Of a DNA stretch of 64,000 nucleotides, positions 35,726-46,670 are shown piece after piece. The translations under genes were made by a program, and so were the position numbers. The DNA is from Imbricaverruca yamaguchii. Lineage: Eukaryota > Arthropoda > Thecostraca > Neoverrucidae. The notes under the pieces were generated by a model. It worked only from the letters and a program-made list of their open reading frames with translations. It was not told where the DNA came from and did no database searches. The stretch lies in the NCBI GenBank assembly GCA_034440575.1, contig JAOTOL010001387.1, positions 393,501 to 457,500 of the forward strand. Direction: 5' to 3'. Every line of letters starts with the position of its first letter. Position 1 is the first letter of the stretch.

Positions 35726-35889
35726 GCGGATAAACTGAAAATGTTGTATGCTTTATGTGTCCGTAACAGCAATATGGCAGCGTAAATTAAAACCGGCGGT
35801 GCGAGCACCGTCCGAACAGGTTATGACGGAATTCTTGGGGAGCCCCTAGTCATATAGGATACGAGTGCTTGCTATTACAAAGGCTGCAA

Positions 35890-37295
35890 GCAATTATTGA
35901 TATGACCCTCCTGTTCCTATTACACTCAATCTTTGTAAACACGCCGAACCACCGACACCTTTGAAATTATTTCGATATCTCAACATTCTGATATCGTACG
36001 GCAAGCCACGTCGAACGACAATCACATAATGCAAATCCAAGCCATGGCCACGAAACGCGAGGACTCTGAAAATTAAACGAACCTTTGTCCTTGAGGCATG
36101 ATCTGACATGTCCCAGGTTGAAACGTTACTCGAGGGTTGCCCACGAGTTTTCTGCTGATGCCAAGAATGGGTAGTTTTGGAAGAAAATGAAGAAACACGG
36201 GACGATCGAAGAAATGAGTTCGACCTTTGACTTTGAAAATTAATGAGATTTCTGAATAATTTGCTCGAGTACCACACGGAGCATTGAATGACTCTACTTG
36301 ATGGACATTGAAGACATAGCGACGCGGCGCGAGGACTTCGAACAATTTATGCTAGCCTGCGATCTTGTGGTCTGACATTGACATGTCTCGGATTTGAAAT
36401 ATTACTCGAGGATCAGCACTGGCTATTGCTTGATACCAGATGTGGGTAGGTTGGAGCGAAGAAATAAAATGCGAGGCGACCAAAGAAATCAGTGCGACTT
36501 TTGATCTAAGAATTAGTTATATTTGGTACCATTATACTATGGCACAAGTCACGTCGAATGATACCCACTTGGTGTAAATTGACACCATAGCGACGAATCG
36601 CGAAGATTTCGACAAATCCGAATTAGCCTTTGACCAAGAGGTTTAACCTTGACATATCCCCGTTTAAAAATGTTCGAAAACGTTCGAGGATTTACCATGG
36701 GCTGGCACTTGACATCCATTGTGACAATGGATGTCACGATTGTCCATTCTTTGTCACGCATGACATCCATTTTATTTTTGCAAATTGAAGCCATAGCGAC
36801 GAAATACGATGAAATCGAAGAACTCCATCAAACCTTGGACCTTGACATGTCCCGGTTTGAAATGGAGCTGGGTAGGTTTGAGCGAAAATCACACAAAAAT
36901 GTGAGGCGACTGAAGAAATCAGGTCGAACTTTGACCCGTCCAGATTACTTCGAAATATCAACTTTTTGATACTGCACAAGACAACACCAATGATACAACA
37001 CGAATGACATCCATTTTCTGCAAATCGAAGCCATGGCGACGAAACACGACGACATCGAAGAACTCAATCAAACCTTTCACCTTGACATGTCCCGGTTGTA
37101 AATGCTACCCGAGTGTTCACCACAGGTTATTGCTTCATACCAAATTTGGATAAGTTTGCGAGAAAACGAAAAAAATTGGCGACTGAAGTATCAGCTTGGC
37201 CTTTGTCCTTGATAAACAATTCGGTTGCTCAACTTTTTGGTACTGCATAGCAAGACAAGTCCAATGACGCTCATTTGATGGAAATTGAAAACGAA
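35890..37295. repeat. Degenerate ~200-270-bp tandem repeat, about 5 units
   Basis: The phrase CCATAGCGACGAAACGCGAGG, followed by CTTTGACCTTGACATGTCCCGG, recurs with the first phrase near 36043, 36314, 36587, 36791 and 37031. Spacings of 271, 273, 204 and 240 bp reflect indels. A 12-bp inverted repeat (TGACATCCATTG, 3-bp spacer, complement) sits at 36710-36736. The repeat resumes at about 37663 after the SINE. Confidence 0.8.
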
Positions 37296-37296
37296 A

Positions 37297-37661
37297 AAGC
37301 CGCCCTGGTAGCTCAGTTGGTTAGAGCGCTGGCCTGCACCGGTCTCCCCTGTATTGGCAACACAGGGTTCGAGTCGCTTCGCGCGCTCGCATTTAGCCCC
37401 CGGCCGGGAGTGTCAGTTGGCAGCTGGCCCGATGAGGCCGGGGACGAGCTACCGGGCGGCCGTGTCGGTGCATTGGCGGCACGTTAAACTTTCGGTCTAA
37501 ATTCTGCCGTTGAACTGGAGCTCATGGATCGGGTGGTGGGGCCAGGGTTCACGCAACAAGCTCTGCTTAGCAATAGAACCCTGGCTCCTCAAGCCACCTC
37601 AGCAACAACTGGGATCAAATTTATTTTTATTTTTTATTTTTTTAAATAATAAAAAAAAAGT
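37297..37661 (+). mobile_element. tRNA-derived SINE with A/T-rich tail
   Basis: Contains a near-perfect Pol III A box TAGCTCAGTTGG (37309-37320) and B box GGGTTCGAGTC (37365-37375). The acceptor stem does not pair, so it is not a functional tRNA gene. A ~240-bp body and a TTTTATTTTT...AATAATAAAAAAAAAG tail follow. It interrupts the surrounding tandem repeat: GGACTGAAGAAACTGG right of the tail matches an internal repeat segment. A target duplication is hidden in the A-rich flank. Confidence 0.8.
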
Positions 37662-38078
37662 GGGAGGGGACTGAAGAAACTGGTTTACGTTTAACCTCGA
37701 CCGTTAAAGTGGTAATGCGAGACCTATGTAGTTCCTTCCAGTGTGTCCAGTCTTAATTGGTTCGAACGATCATAAGCCCGTCGCTGAATGCCGATACCAA
37801 TACAAATACGCCTCTGGCGAACTCGTCGCTGAATACCAACACGAATACGACGTTAACTTGACGAACGTGCTTAAAGCTGCCCATGACTTCCTTCAGCGGT
37901 CTTGAAGACACCCAAGGACACCCATAGTTGCATTTGTTCAAGATATATCAATATATGAATAGAGGAATGAAACCTAAGGGGTATAAGGCCATGCGATAAT
38001 GCAGATGTGTTGCCTAGCACAGCACAATTGTCCACCAAAGCGAAAACAGAAGAGGGTCAAGGTTCATGTTATTCCAGA

Positions 38079-38142
38079 ATGGCCGGGAAGCAGAAATTTA
38101 TAATGTTTGTTGCTTTATTATTCGGAGATTGTGTGACGACAG
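38079..38142 (+). CDS. Weak candidate signal-peptide exon
   Basis: ATG at 38079 (context AGAATGG) opens MAGKQKFIMFVALLFG, a basic then hydrophobic start like a secretion signal, and reaches a possible splice donor ACAG|GTAGCC at 38142. Only 64 bp; chance is a serious alternative. Confidence 0.15.
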
Positions 38143-38989
38143 GTAGCCTGTGAAGCTCGTTTATCGTCTACCTCGGATTGTAGTATTTTTGGTGATTATT
38201 TTGCGTGCATATTTTGAGTATAAATGATCAAGTATAAATTTTCGGCGATGATGCTCAGGTAGCTGAGGCTTGGGGGACACGGAAAAAAAAATTGGGGTAT
38301 AACCATGTATGTAAAGACATAAAAGATAACACCAAATGTTTGGGCAACTATGAGCCACAAGGGCCCTTCTTGGTTGCACTCTGTACACTGAACCAGTTGC
38401 CCACCAAATCTATCAATCAGCCCTCCCTGTAATACTGAAAAGCAAGCCCTCTATTCTTATAATGATTGTCTATGCTTAATTAAATTTAAAGACCTCGATG
38501 AGATCTCCTCTCAGTCTTCTATATCTAAGTGAAAACATGTTCAATTTCTTCAATCTTTGCTCATATGCCAAGTCGCTTATACCATTAACCATTTTTGTAG
38601 CCCTCTTTTGTACTCTCTAAAAGCCAACAATATTTTTCATAGCTAGGAGACCAAGCTTGGATGCAGTATTCCAAATGTGGCCTGACATATGCACAGTAAA
38701 GCTTCCTGATGACTTCCTCACTTCTGTATGATACATTCCTATTTATTGCCCCGAGCATTCTCAGTGCCTTCTTCCTGGCTTCCTTGGTCTGTTCTGATGC
38801 CACAAATTTTGTGTTTAGAATAACACCTAAATCCTTCTCCTGTTGAATCACTGATAGCACTTGGCCACCCATCAAGTATGGACCCTTCGTATGCTGCATA
38901 CCTACATGCATGATTTTGCACTTATCAAAATTAAATTTCATTTGCCATTCTTCGGACCACTTCACAGGTTCGTCTAAGTCTTTTGCAGC

Positions 38990-39962
38990 GAAATATGCTC
39001 ATTCCGACCTGTTATTGCCCTAAAGACCTTCAAATCATCTGCAAATTTCAAAACTTTACTGCTTAGGCCACTTTCAATATTATTTACAGATATAATGAAC
39101 AGTGGTGGCCCCGGTACTGACCCCTGAGGGACTCCTCTAAGAACATTTTACCATGACTTTGTACCATTGAGCATCACTCTTTGCTGTCTATCTGAAAGCC
39201 ACAACTCTATCCATTTTAAGATGCTACCTGCAATACCATGGGACTGAAGCTGTATCATTAATCGTTTATGGAGTACCTTGTCAAAGGCCTTACTAAAGTC
39301 AAGATATGCTACATCAACCTAATTTCCCTGATCAAATTGTTCTATGGCGAAGTTCAAAATGTCCAAGAAATTTGTGAGACACGATGGTCCTTTTCTAAAC
39401 CCATGCTGAGTATCTTGAATCAATCTGTTACTTTCCAGATAACTAACTATTCTATCCTTGATAATTGATTCAAGTACCTTGCAGACTAGGGATGTGAGAC
39501 TTACTGGCCTATCGTTTTCAACTTTCCGTCTTTCTCCTTTCTTGAAAAAGGAACTACATTTGCCCTTTTCCAATGTGCTGGAATTTCATTTCGTGAAACT
39601 GATCAACAAAATATCATACTAAGTGGAAATGCCAGTTCCTTTTCAGCTTCCCGCAATACCCTAGCAGAAATTTCATCAGGTCCTGCTGCCTTGTTTGGCT
39701 TTATTTTCCTGATATGATTGTAAGCAACATCACTATCAATGAAATCAACATCATTTATCACATCACATGGCACTGAACTGTGGTGTACTGTCGGCAGATT
39801 GGTCATATCTTCCAACGTAAACACTGATTTAAAATGCTTGCTCAGCTCCTCAACCATCTCACTATCCTCACCCAATGTAGTTCCGTTTACTTCCAGTGGA
39901 CCAATTGTGCTAGAAACTTTACTCAGCTTGTAGAAACTAAAGAACTTTTTTGCTGCCGCCAT
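38990..39962 (-). pseudogene. LINE reverse transcriptase domain
   Basis: Copies element RNA into DNA at the nicked target. The upstream segment (39962-39603) has IRKIKPNKAAGPDEISARV, the standard start of LINE RT domains. From 39573 one reading frame carries FFKKGERRKVENDRPVSLTS, GFRKGPSCLTNFLD, catalytic motif A AYLDFSKAFDKVL, GTKSW, motif B GVPQGSVPGPPLF and catalytic motif C KFADDLKVF. All three catalytic aspartates are present. That frame is interrupted by nonsense codons (TAG just before VDVAYLDF, TAA after GTKSW), and frameshifts separate it from the flanking segments. Confidence 0.9.
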
Positions 39963-40371
39963 TACAGTTCCTAGCTAAATCCAATTATTTTGCTCGCTTT
40001 GCTGCTCTGGTTTTTTGCTTCACAGTGTTTCTATCTTTTCAATACGCCTTTAGATTAACGACATTTGAAGCTTCTTTAAACACTCTAAATGCAGTTATCT
40101 TAGCCTTAATTGCTTTTATCATGTCTGGTGTAAGCCATGCTGGCTTTCCTACCCTTCTTTTGCATCTTTGCTTTTGGGGACATGTCTAAACTGAATTTTC
40201 TTGAAGTGAGATTTGAACTTTTCCCACATTTCACAGGCATTTAAATTGGAGAATTCTTCTTCCCATCTGATGGCACTTAAAGCCGCTCTCATGCAGTGAA
40301 AGTCTGCTCTGTTGAAATTTGGAACCTTTACCAAATTATCTTTCATAATCTCCACTACATGTGCCTTGAAT

Positions 40372-41022
40372 CTAACTGTTATGGTCACTTCTTCCCATAG
40401 TTTCCCCTACAGTCAAGTCTTGAACTAAGTAACTTAGATCCGAGAATACAAGGTCCAAGAATGAGCCATGCCTGGAAGGTTCCGATACAAACTGGTGTAA
40501 GAACAGGTTCTCTTCAGAGCATTTCCTAAACATTTTGCATGATGGGGAGCCAACACCAACATTTTCATATTCTTTTAGATTAAAGTCATCAAGAATAAGG
40601 CACTTCCTCTGAAAGTTTCTACTGATTTCCTCACAAATCACCTTGTCAAGCTCCAGTTGCTGAGAATGTGGCAGGGTTCCTGATCGGTAGAAAGCTCCTA
40701 TCCTAAGAGTATTGCTGTTGCCTTTTCCCACAGTGACATGAAGCCAAATAGACTCCACAGACACATTTGTATCACCACCTGCTACTCTTTGAGAACTGAA
40801 TAAGCTATTCACATAGAGCATTACGCCACCCCCTTTCATTGCTGGACCCCTATTGCACGAGTACATATTGTATCCCTGGATCTCATAGTCCTGCAAGTTA
40901 TCTCCAAATTACCCTTCACTGACCCATGCCTCCGTAATGCAAACAAAATCTGGTTCCTCCTCAACAACATAACACTTGAACTCATCAAATTTGGATCGGA
41001 TACTCTGAGCATTAAACATCAT
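40372..41022 (-). pseudogene. LINE APE-type endonuclease domain
   Basis: This domain nicks target DNA during target-primed reverse transcription. Visible motifs: [12 protein letters not shown] at the N terminus, the conserved Glu in CITEAW, an in-frame TAA at 40911-40909, then [18 protein letters not shown] (the RxxxxGGGV block), GAFYRSG, CLILDDFNLKE (family motif GDFN, here DDFN), and LDLVFSD...GRSDHN, holding the SDH catalytic pair at the C terminus. Apart from the stop the frame is clean for about 215 codons, so decay is moderate. The usual Gly before DFN is Asp here. Confidence 0.88.
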
Positions 41023-41025
41023 ACA

Positions 41026-41300
<275 letters not shown>

Positions 41301-42029
41301 TGATTAACGATTCTTGTCTTAGGCACCCTGGTATTGGCACCGTCAACTTCACAGTTTGTCCACCTGTGTTTTGAATAGTGCAGGTGCACAGGAATCTTGA
41401 AATCCCAGTGAATAAAGGCACGTAGATTATGTCGCACGAAAATTAAGATTAGTACGTTTTGGGTAGGCATTTCAGGCACATTTCGCATCCCCTTCTCTTG
41501 ATTCAATGGAATTTGTCAATGTGTAGTGTATCAGATAGTAATGGTGCCTGTGAAAATCAGCTAATCCAAACATTTTGTTTGGTAAGCTTGTAGCTGGAAA
41601 ACATAAGGAAATATGATAATTTTGTTCAATTTTCGTTTTCACAGGAAATATTTGGAGCTAATCCGTTGTCCAATCCGCATGCGCTTGTATTTGCCAAACT
41701 ATCCAATCCGCTCCCATTTCGTTCCGTAAGGATAAACAATCCTTGTTATGCTCCACAACCCAACGCCCTCCCCCATCCGCAATCCTCCACCTCACACCTC
41801 CACCCCCATCCCCACCCACACACAAATGCTGTACGTGGCGCACCTTAAACCTTGGCGTACCTTCGTCCTCAAATATTCAAATTCCCTTCCCCTACAAGCA
41901 TCAAACATCCCTCGAAACATGTACATTTCCCCAGATTTCTCTCTTCTGTGGAGTCGGATCTCAGAAATGCGAAATGGTTGTGCGTCACATCGCATTGCGG
42001 CGCAAGCCGTAGTGACGTCACATGGGCGA
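41301..42029. other. No recognised feature
   Basis: Mixed sequence with a C-rich stretch at about 41745-41825. No coding family recognised. Confidence 0.35.
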
Positions 42030-42524
42030 TTAGTCTGTGCAGGCGAACGTCATTGGGGCAGGGCACGGCCGCAGGCTGGTCGGCTTCGGCACCCAGTAGT
42101 ATATCGGCGCCTCACTGCGCACTGGCGTTCCTCCAACGGCGTCGCCCACCCCCGAGGCGACATGGCCTCCGCTTGCACCGTTTGCGCCGCGGCTGAACAC
42201 AAAGGATAGTTGTAGATCTAGGCCGGAGGTACTGCGCAGAACGTAGGCTGGAGTGGCTGCCGGCTGCTGATGCTGCACTGGCAGTGCCACTGTCAGAAGG
42301 TAGGTGTCGAATAGTAGCTGACACCGGACGTGGTCGGCACCCTGCAGGACCCATGGCCCAGGTTTGGCCATGGGTCCTCCACGATATCGACCAATTGGGC
42401 CAACAGGTTCGGCCAAAGCAAGGTGGGAGATGATGGCAACAGCTGCGACAATGACCACAGAATTTGTGGCAGCTCGAGTCATTTGCATAATGCCCAACAC
42501 TTTGAACTCGGCATTATTTAACAT
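42030..42524 (-). CDS. Candidate secreted protein, unknown family
   Basis: A 164-codon minus-strand frame in GC-richer DNA. I do not recognise the product. The N terminus looks like a secretion signal: MTRAATNSVVIVAAVAIISH then LALA|EPVG, with a hydrophobic core and a textbook Ala-x-Ala cleavage site. This favours starting at the Met codon at 42482 (or 42488) over the first Met at 42524. The mature part is Gly/Pro/Val-rich with two Cys in its C-terminal half and ends FACTD. The frame could be one exon or could run over an intron. A 13-bp perfect inverted repeat (42346-42358/42366-42378) falls inside. No homologue or neighbour supports it. Confidence 0.35.
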   Translation of the reverse strand: MLNNAEFKVLGIMQMTRAATNSVVIVAAVAIISHLALAEPVGPIGRYRGGPMAKPGPWVLQGADHVRCQLLFDTYLLTVALPVQHQQPAATPAYVLRSTSGLDLQLSFVFSRGANGASGGHVASGVGDAVGGTPVRSEAPIYYWVPKPTSLRPCPAPMTFACTD

Positions 42525-42599
42525 CGACCGCTCCCGCCTGATTGTTCATCATGCAGCCCGAGTAGCAATGCGCTCAAGAGTAGCCCATGCACATTCATA

Positions 42600-43170
42600 A
42601 GTTCACTTCATAGACATGAAGGATGAAGACGTAGGTATGACTGCGGCTGACGAAGAATGCTTGCTTGCTGACAAGTAAGAGCGAAAGTTGAAGATAAATC
42701 CTGGGGGATTAAATCCCACGAATTCTAAAACTTGTAAGTGCACCGATAGATATTCCCCATGACCATGCGCCTGCCTGTCTGCATGCACGGCTAGATATTC
42801 CATACATGCATTCAGAGATTCTCGCATAACTAAGCGCCAAGACTAGCTATCCCTACCGTATATTCTTCACATGCACTCACATATATTACCATAAGTAAGC
42901 ACACGGTCAATAACCACTCAATAATGTCCCTCACTCATCCCCAACCCACATGTACTCTTCTGCCTTACAACAGCCAGTTCGGCTACCTCACCCGACCGAC
43001 CAGATCACAATAGAGGTCTCAACTGGACACCAATCCGTTCACCATATCACAGCGTCTGTATTTCGTATTCAGTGAGGCTGTCTTTGGAATGGCACCCTGT
43101 GCACATCGTCATTCCTTGATGGCAAGAAAGAATCTGCCGATTAACACCGGTCAGCCACAGCCACCCTGGT
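42600..43170. other. No recognised feature
   Basis: Short frames only; no repeats seen. Confidence 0.35.
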
Positions 43171-43189
43171 CACCTAGTCAGCCGCACCG

Positions 43190-43500
43190 AACACACCCAG
43201 TCCAGTGGCAGCTCGTACCATCGGTCAAACACACCGATCACACCCAGTCCGAGAAGCTCGTACCATCGGTCAAACACACCGATCACACCCAGTCCGAGAA
43301 GCTCGTACCATCGGTCAAACATACCGATCACATTCAGTCTCGAGAAGCTCGTACCATCGGTCAAACACACCGATCACATTCAGTCCCCAGAAGCTGGTAC
43401 CATCGGTCAAACACACCGATCACACCCAATCCAGTAGAAGCCCGTACTATCGGTCAGACACACCGATCGCACACAGTCCAGCTTTTACTATCGGTCAGCC
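43190..43500. repeat. 45-46-bp minisatellite, about 6 units
   Basis: CGTACCATCGGTCAAACACACCG recurs at 43214, 43259, 43304 and 43350 and continues, more diverged, to about 43500. The 281-codon plus-strand frame (43089-43934) runs through it, with a repeating VKHTDHTQSEKL-type product. I judge it incidental. Confidence 0.92.
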
Positions 43501-43929
43501 ACCCTGACCACATCCAGTACAGCAGCAGCTTGTATGTGCCGACGGTCAGCCACATTGATCACTCCCAGTCGAGTGGCAACTCGTACCCGCGGTTAGCCAC
43601 CTGCGCGCGCCCTTTACAGCCGGTACGCCCTCGTCCCTCGTGCTGCACCACCTGCACCGGTTACCCGATCCACGACACTGCCGGCGGAGTTGCGCACACC
43701 CTGCATGCCCAAGACGGGGTCATGGCCCGGAAGCGAGCACCATCTGGCCGTGTTTTGAGCTCCGCCGAAGCATGCGCACCGGCGGTGTATATCACCGCGA
43801 GTGGAGGTTACCGCCCAGATGTATCTGATCAGTTGGCTGCTGCTGTGCATCATCACAGGCGTGCCGCGCTATCCATGAGCCTTGGACGTCGCGGTGAGAG
43901 CATGAAAAAAAAAAGGTACGGCACAGAAC

Positions 43930-44180
43930 GCTAAATGGAAGTAAGGCCAAACGGATAGAAGTCGAATGGACAAAAGCGAAGCGATAAAAGTCAAGTAGAC
44001 AATAAGTTCAAAGGACTAAAAGTCTAAGGGGTAAAAGTCAAGTTGAAAGATCGTCAAACGGTTAAAAGTAAAAGGGACAGTTGAAAAGTCGAACGGACAA
44101 AAATCGACGAGGACAGCATGTGAAACGGATAAAATTATAATAGATAGAAGTCAAATGCGAATAGGTCGAAGAAACGAAAA
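43930..44180. repeat. Degenerate AAAGTCRAANGGA(C/T)AAAAG repeat
   Basis: The motif GTCGAATGGACAAAAG and variants recur about every 17-20 bp across 250 bp without strict periodicity. Confidence 0.6.
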
Positions 44181-44794
44181 CTTGAAAGGGTATTGCAACG
44201 GCAAACACGGGCTGGGACTGGGATAGACCAACGTCACTTGACTCATTTATTGGCTCATCCAGCCTGTCGCCTCTGGTCCTGCAAATACTGTGAATGAACA
44301 AAACAACTATTAGTAAAATGAAGAAATCAACGACATTAATGCACATCACAGAAACACAAATATCTGATAATACAATGACCATCTGAAATCAGGGCATATA
44401 ATAACAGTGTCCACTTACTTCTGTCCCAGATTGGTGGGATCTTGTTTGCCTCTCGCCAGAAGGGCGGCATCTCTCGCAGTTCTTGCCTGCGATATCTCTC
44501 GCAATGTATATCTGCGGTATCTTTCTCTCACATATCGATGCGGAACCCCTTCCGCCTTTGAGTATAACGTCGCAACGAATGAACATAGCTGGCTCTAATG
44601 AAATGGCATGTCCACGAGCGCAACGTCGCAAACGCCTCAGCCCATCAAGGCTCGGAAATATTAAGCTGCCAACCTGCAAGATTATCAGCGGCAACAGGTA
44701 TGCAATGCACGACTCAAAAACACAAGTCCGAATGGGGTGAAACTTAGCGGATGTCAAATAGCCAGATTATTACGTACTTATTACATGCTCACTA

Positions 44795-44839
<45 letters not shown>

Positions 44840-45689
44840 AGCTATCTCTCGGTATTATTCGATAAAATAACATCTGTTTGTCAAGACGTTTCTCTTTCTT
44901 TGAAATCGTCGTCAATTTCAGAGCACGTTACATCGCAATTAAGTCAGGTAATTATTTGGATTTCTCAAAGATCACCAGAAAAAAAACTCGCAGAACTCTT
45001 TCTCCCTCTGGACACATAAATTGCACACTCGATGGTGCATACACGCTTTACATCACCATTTCACAACACAGGTTATCGTTTCACCATTTCACATCAATCA
45101 GGTTATCGTTTTTGTGTTCCCTCCACTCTGGTTAACATCCGTGCGTAGAAGCCTATTCATCTCTGTTCCTTAATGCGCCTATACTGCGTTGAATTTTGCC
45201 GCTCTTTCCAGACCCACTACCCGAATGTCTTCAATAGAATGACCCTCCTCAGGGGAATGAACTGCAACGGGAGTGCTGTATTGTTTACAATGTTCTAGGT
45301 CTAGTTTCCCTTCTTGGTTCTGTTCCGTTGCGTCGTTCCCCACTATCGATCCCGTTACTTTCTCCTCATTGCTGTTTTTTTCAACACCGATCGCGATTTC
45401 GCTTTCCCAAGCTTCTTTCGCGATTCCTTTTTCCAGTCCGATATTCCGATTTTACTCCCTGGATGCCTTTCCCGGTTTCTGGTTCCGTTTTCTGATCTCT
45501 TTTGCCAATTATATTTCCTGCTTCTGTTCTTTACGCCATATGCTGTTCGTGTTATTGCTTACCAAGCTCGATGGGGCAGATTGTGCCGCGGTACTTTTCC
45601 CGCGAATCGGTTCTCATCTGGGCTTTGTGCAATGGCTTCAGATCACGCTCTCTGTTCCCTCTGTTCCCACGCCCCCAACTTCCCCTGTA
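44181..45689. other. Unassigned DNA with a (TA)n run
   Basis: A (TA) microsatellite lies at about 44798-44838. A 122-codon minus frame (44389-44757) is not recognisable. Confidence 0.35.
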
Positions 45690-45780
45690 CCCTCCGTGCT
45701 GCAGACACAGGGTCGAGCATCATACCCTTCCGTACCCTTCCATGCTGCGTGCATATTGTTGGGCATCGTACCAATTACTT
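45690..45780. repeat. Two-unit relative of the repeat at 32720-32890
   Basis: CTCCGTGCTGCAGACACAGGGT and TTGGGCATCGTACC closely resemble the phrases CCGTGCTGCGGGTACCAGGGT and TTTGGGCATCGTATACC in the 32.7-kb array. Confidence 0.55.
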
Positions 45781-46439
45781 CACGCATAGATGCAGTAATG
45801 GTGACCCAATCGCTTACATTGATGTGTTTGTTTTCAGATCACTGAACCAGCCCTTTATGGCCAGAAAATATAGCCTACAGAACCAGATAAAGCTCACCAT
45901 GATATCATGTAATTGTTGCGAATATTTTGCATGTTGCGACTGGGCCTGGCTGGGCTACGTCCGTAACAGACAAGACGGACCCGGATGGGGCTCGGGCCTC
46001 ATGGGTACATGCATGACCTGGTTTGGTTTGGAAAATTGGACTGGTTTAGAACTTTGTTACCTATAGCTACCGAGTAGCAAGCGTTCCAGCGCGAGTTGTG
46101 CCCCCGTCTGCTGGTGTTAGAGGGTCGTGCATACATGCAGTCACCGGCAGGGCGTCCGCCTGCCTCCTCATACTGCTGAGGAAGATACTCGAGGGTATCC
46201 CACCAATTCATTTGATACGATGCACGTAGTCACAAGACTGAGGTATTGCTCTGGGCGTAAGAACAGGGGAGGGACTGGGGCTCATAACTCATATCGCCTT
46301 CTGGAGTCCCATGGACGTTACATGGAAACTGGCCCACATTTGTGGTGGGCATCCTTGTGTTATTCGACATCGCACACTATGCATGCATACAGACATAACA
46401 GTTGATGGTGCCGATCGTGCGTGCATATAGATTGTGCAG

Positions 46440-46670
46440 TTCGTGGCGTCTATCATGCAGATAGACCTTACAGATATCACGGACCTACAAATTTTACAGA
46501 CCTTACATCATGCGGGTCTTATAATTAATGGTGTCGATCATGCAGACAGATCATACAGGTACTACAGACCTGCAGATATTACAGACCTGCAGATATTCCA
46601 GACCTACATATTATGCAGACCTCACTCATGCAGACCCTACATCATGCAGTTCATGGTGTCGATCCTGCAA
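46440..46670. repeat. Degenerate CATGCAGA...CAGACCTACA repeat
   Basis: TACAGACCTGCAGATATTAC-like units recur irregularly, with a longer phrase TGGTGTCGATC(A/C)TGCA at about 46529 and 46652. Confidence 0.6.

Larger units (their letters stand above)
38476..41022 (-). mobile_element. CR1/L2-like non-LTR retrotransposon (LINE), 5'-truncated and mutated
   Basis: On the minus strand the parts are in the expected order. First is an APE endonuclease start at 41022 ([12 protein letters not shown], then FVCITEAW). Next come a linker, the reverse transcriptase (39962 to about 38990), the C-terminal region WSEEWQMKFNFDKCKIMHVG, EKDLGVIL, YVRPHLEYCIQAWSP, and a final [13 protein letters not shown] before a stop at 38476. 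ORF1 and the 5' region are absent. The 5' edge abuts a long (AT)n tract. Several nonsense codons and frameshifts make it inactive. The family name rests on the C-terminal motif style. Confidence 0.9.

Noticed and set aside
37297..37381. Possible functional tRNA gene
   Set aside because: A and B boxes are good but acceptor and anticodon stems do not pair, and a SINE body and A/T tail follow.
42476..42492. Octamer-like ATGCAAAT on the minus strand overlapping the candidate start codons
   Set aside because: A single 8-mer formed by two Met codons and the base between them; expected by chance.
43089..43934. 281-codon plus-strand frame
   Set aside because: Its first part is the 45-bp minisatellite and the rest has no recognisable domain.
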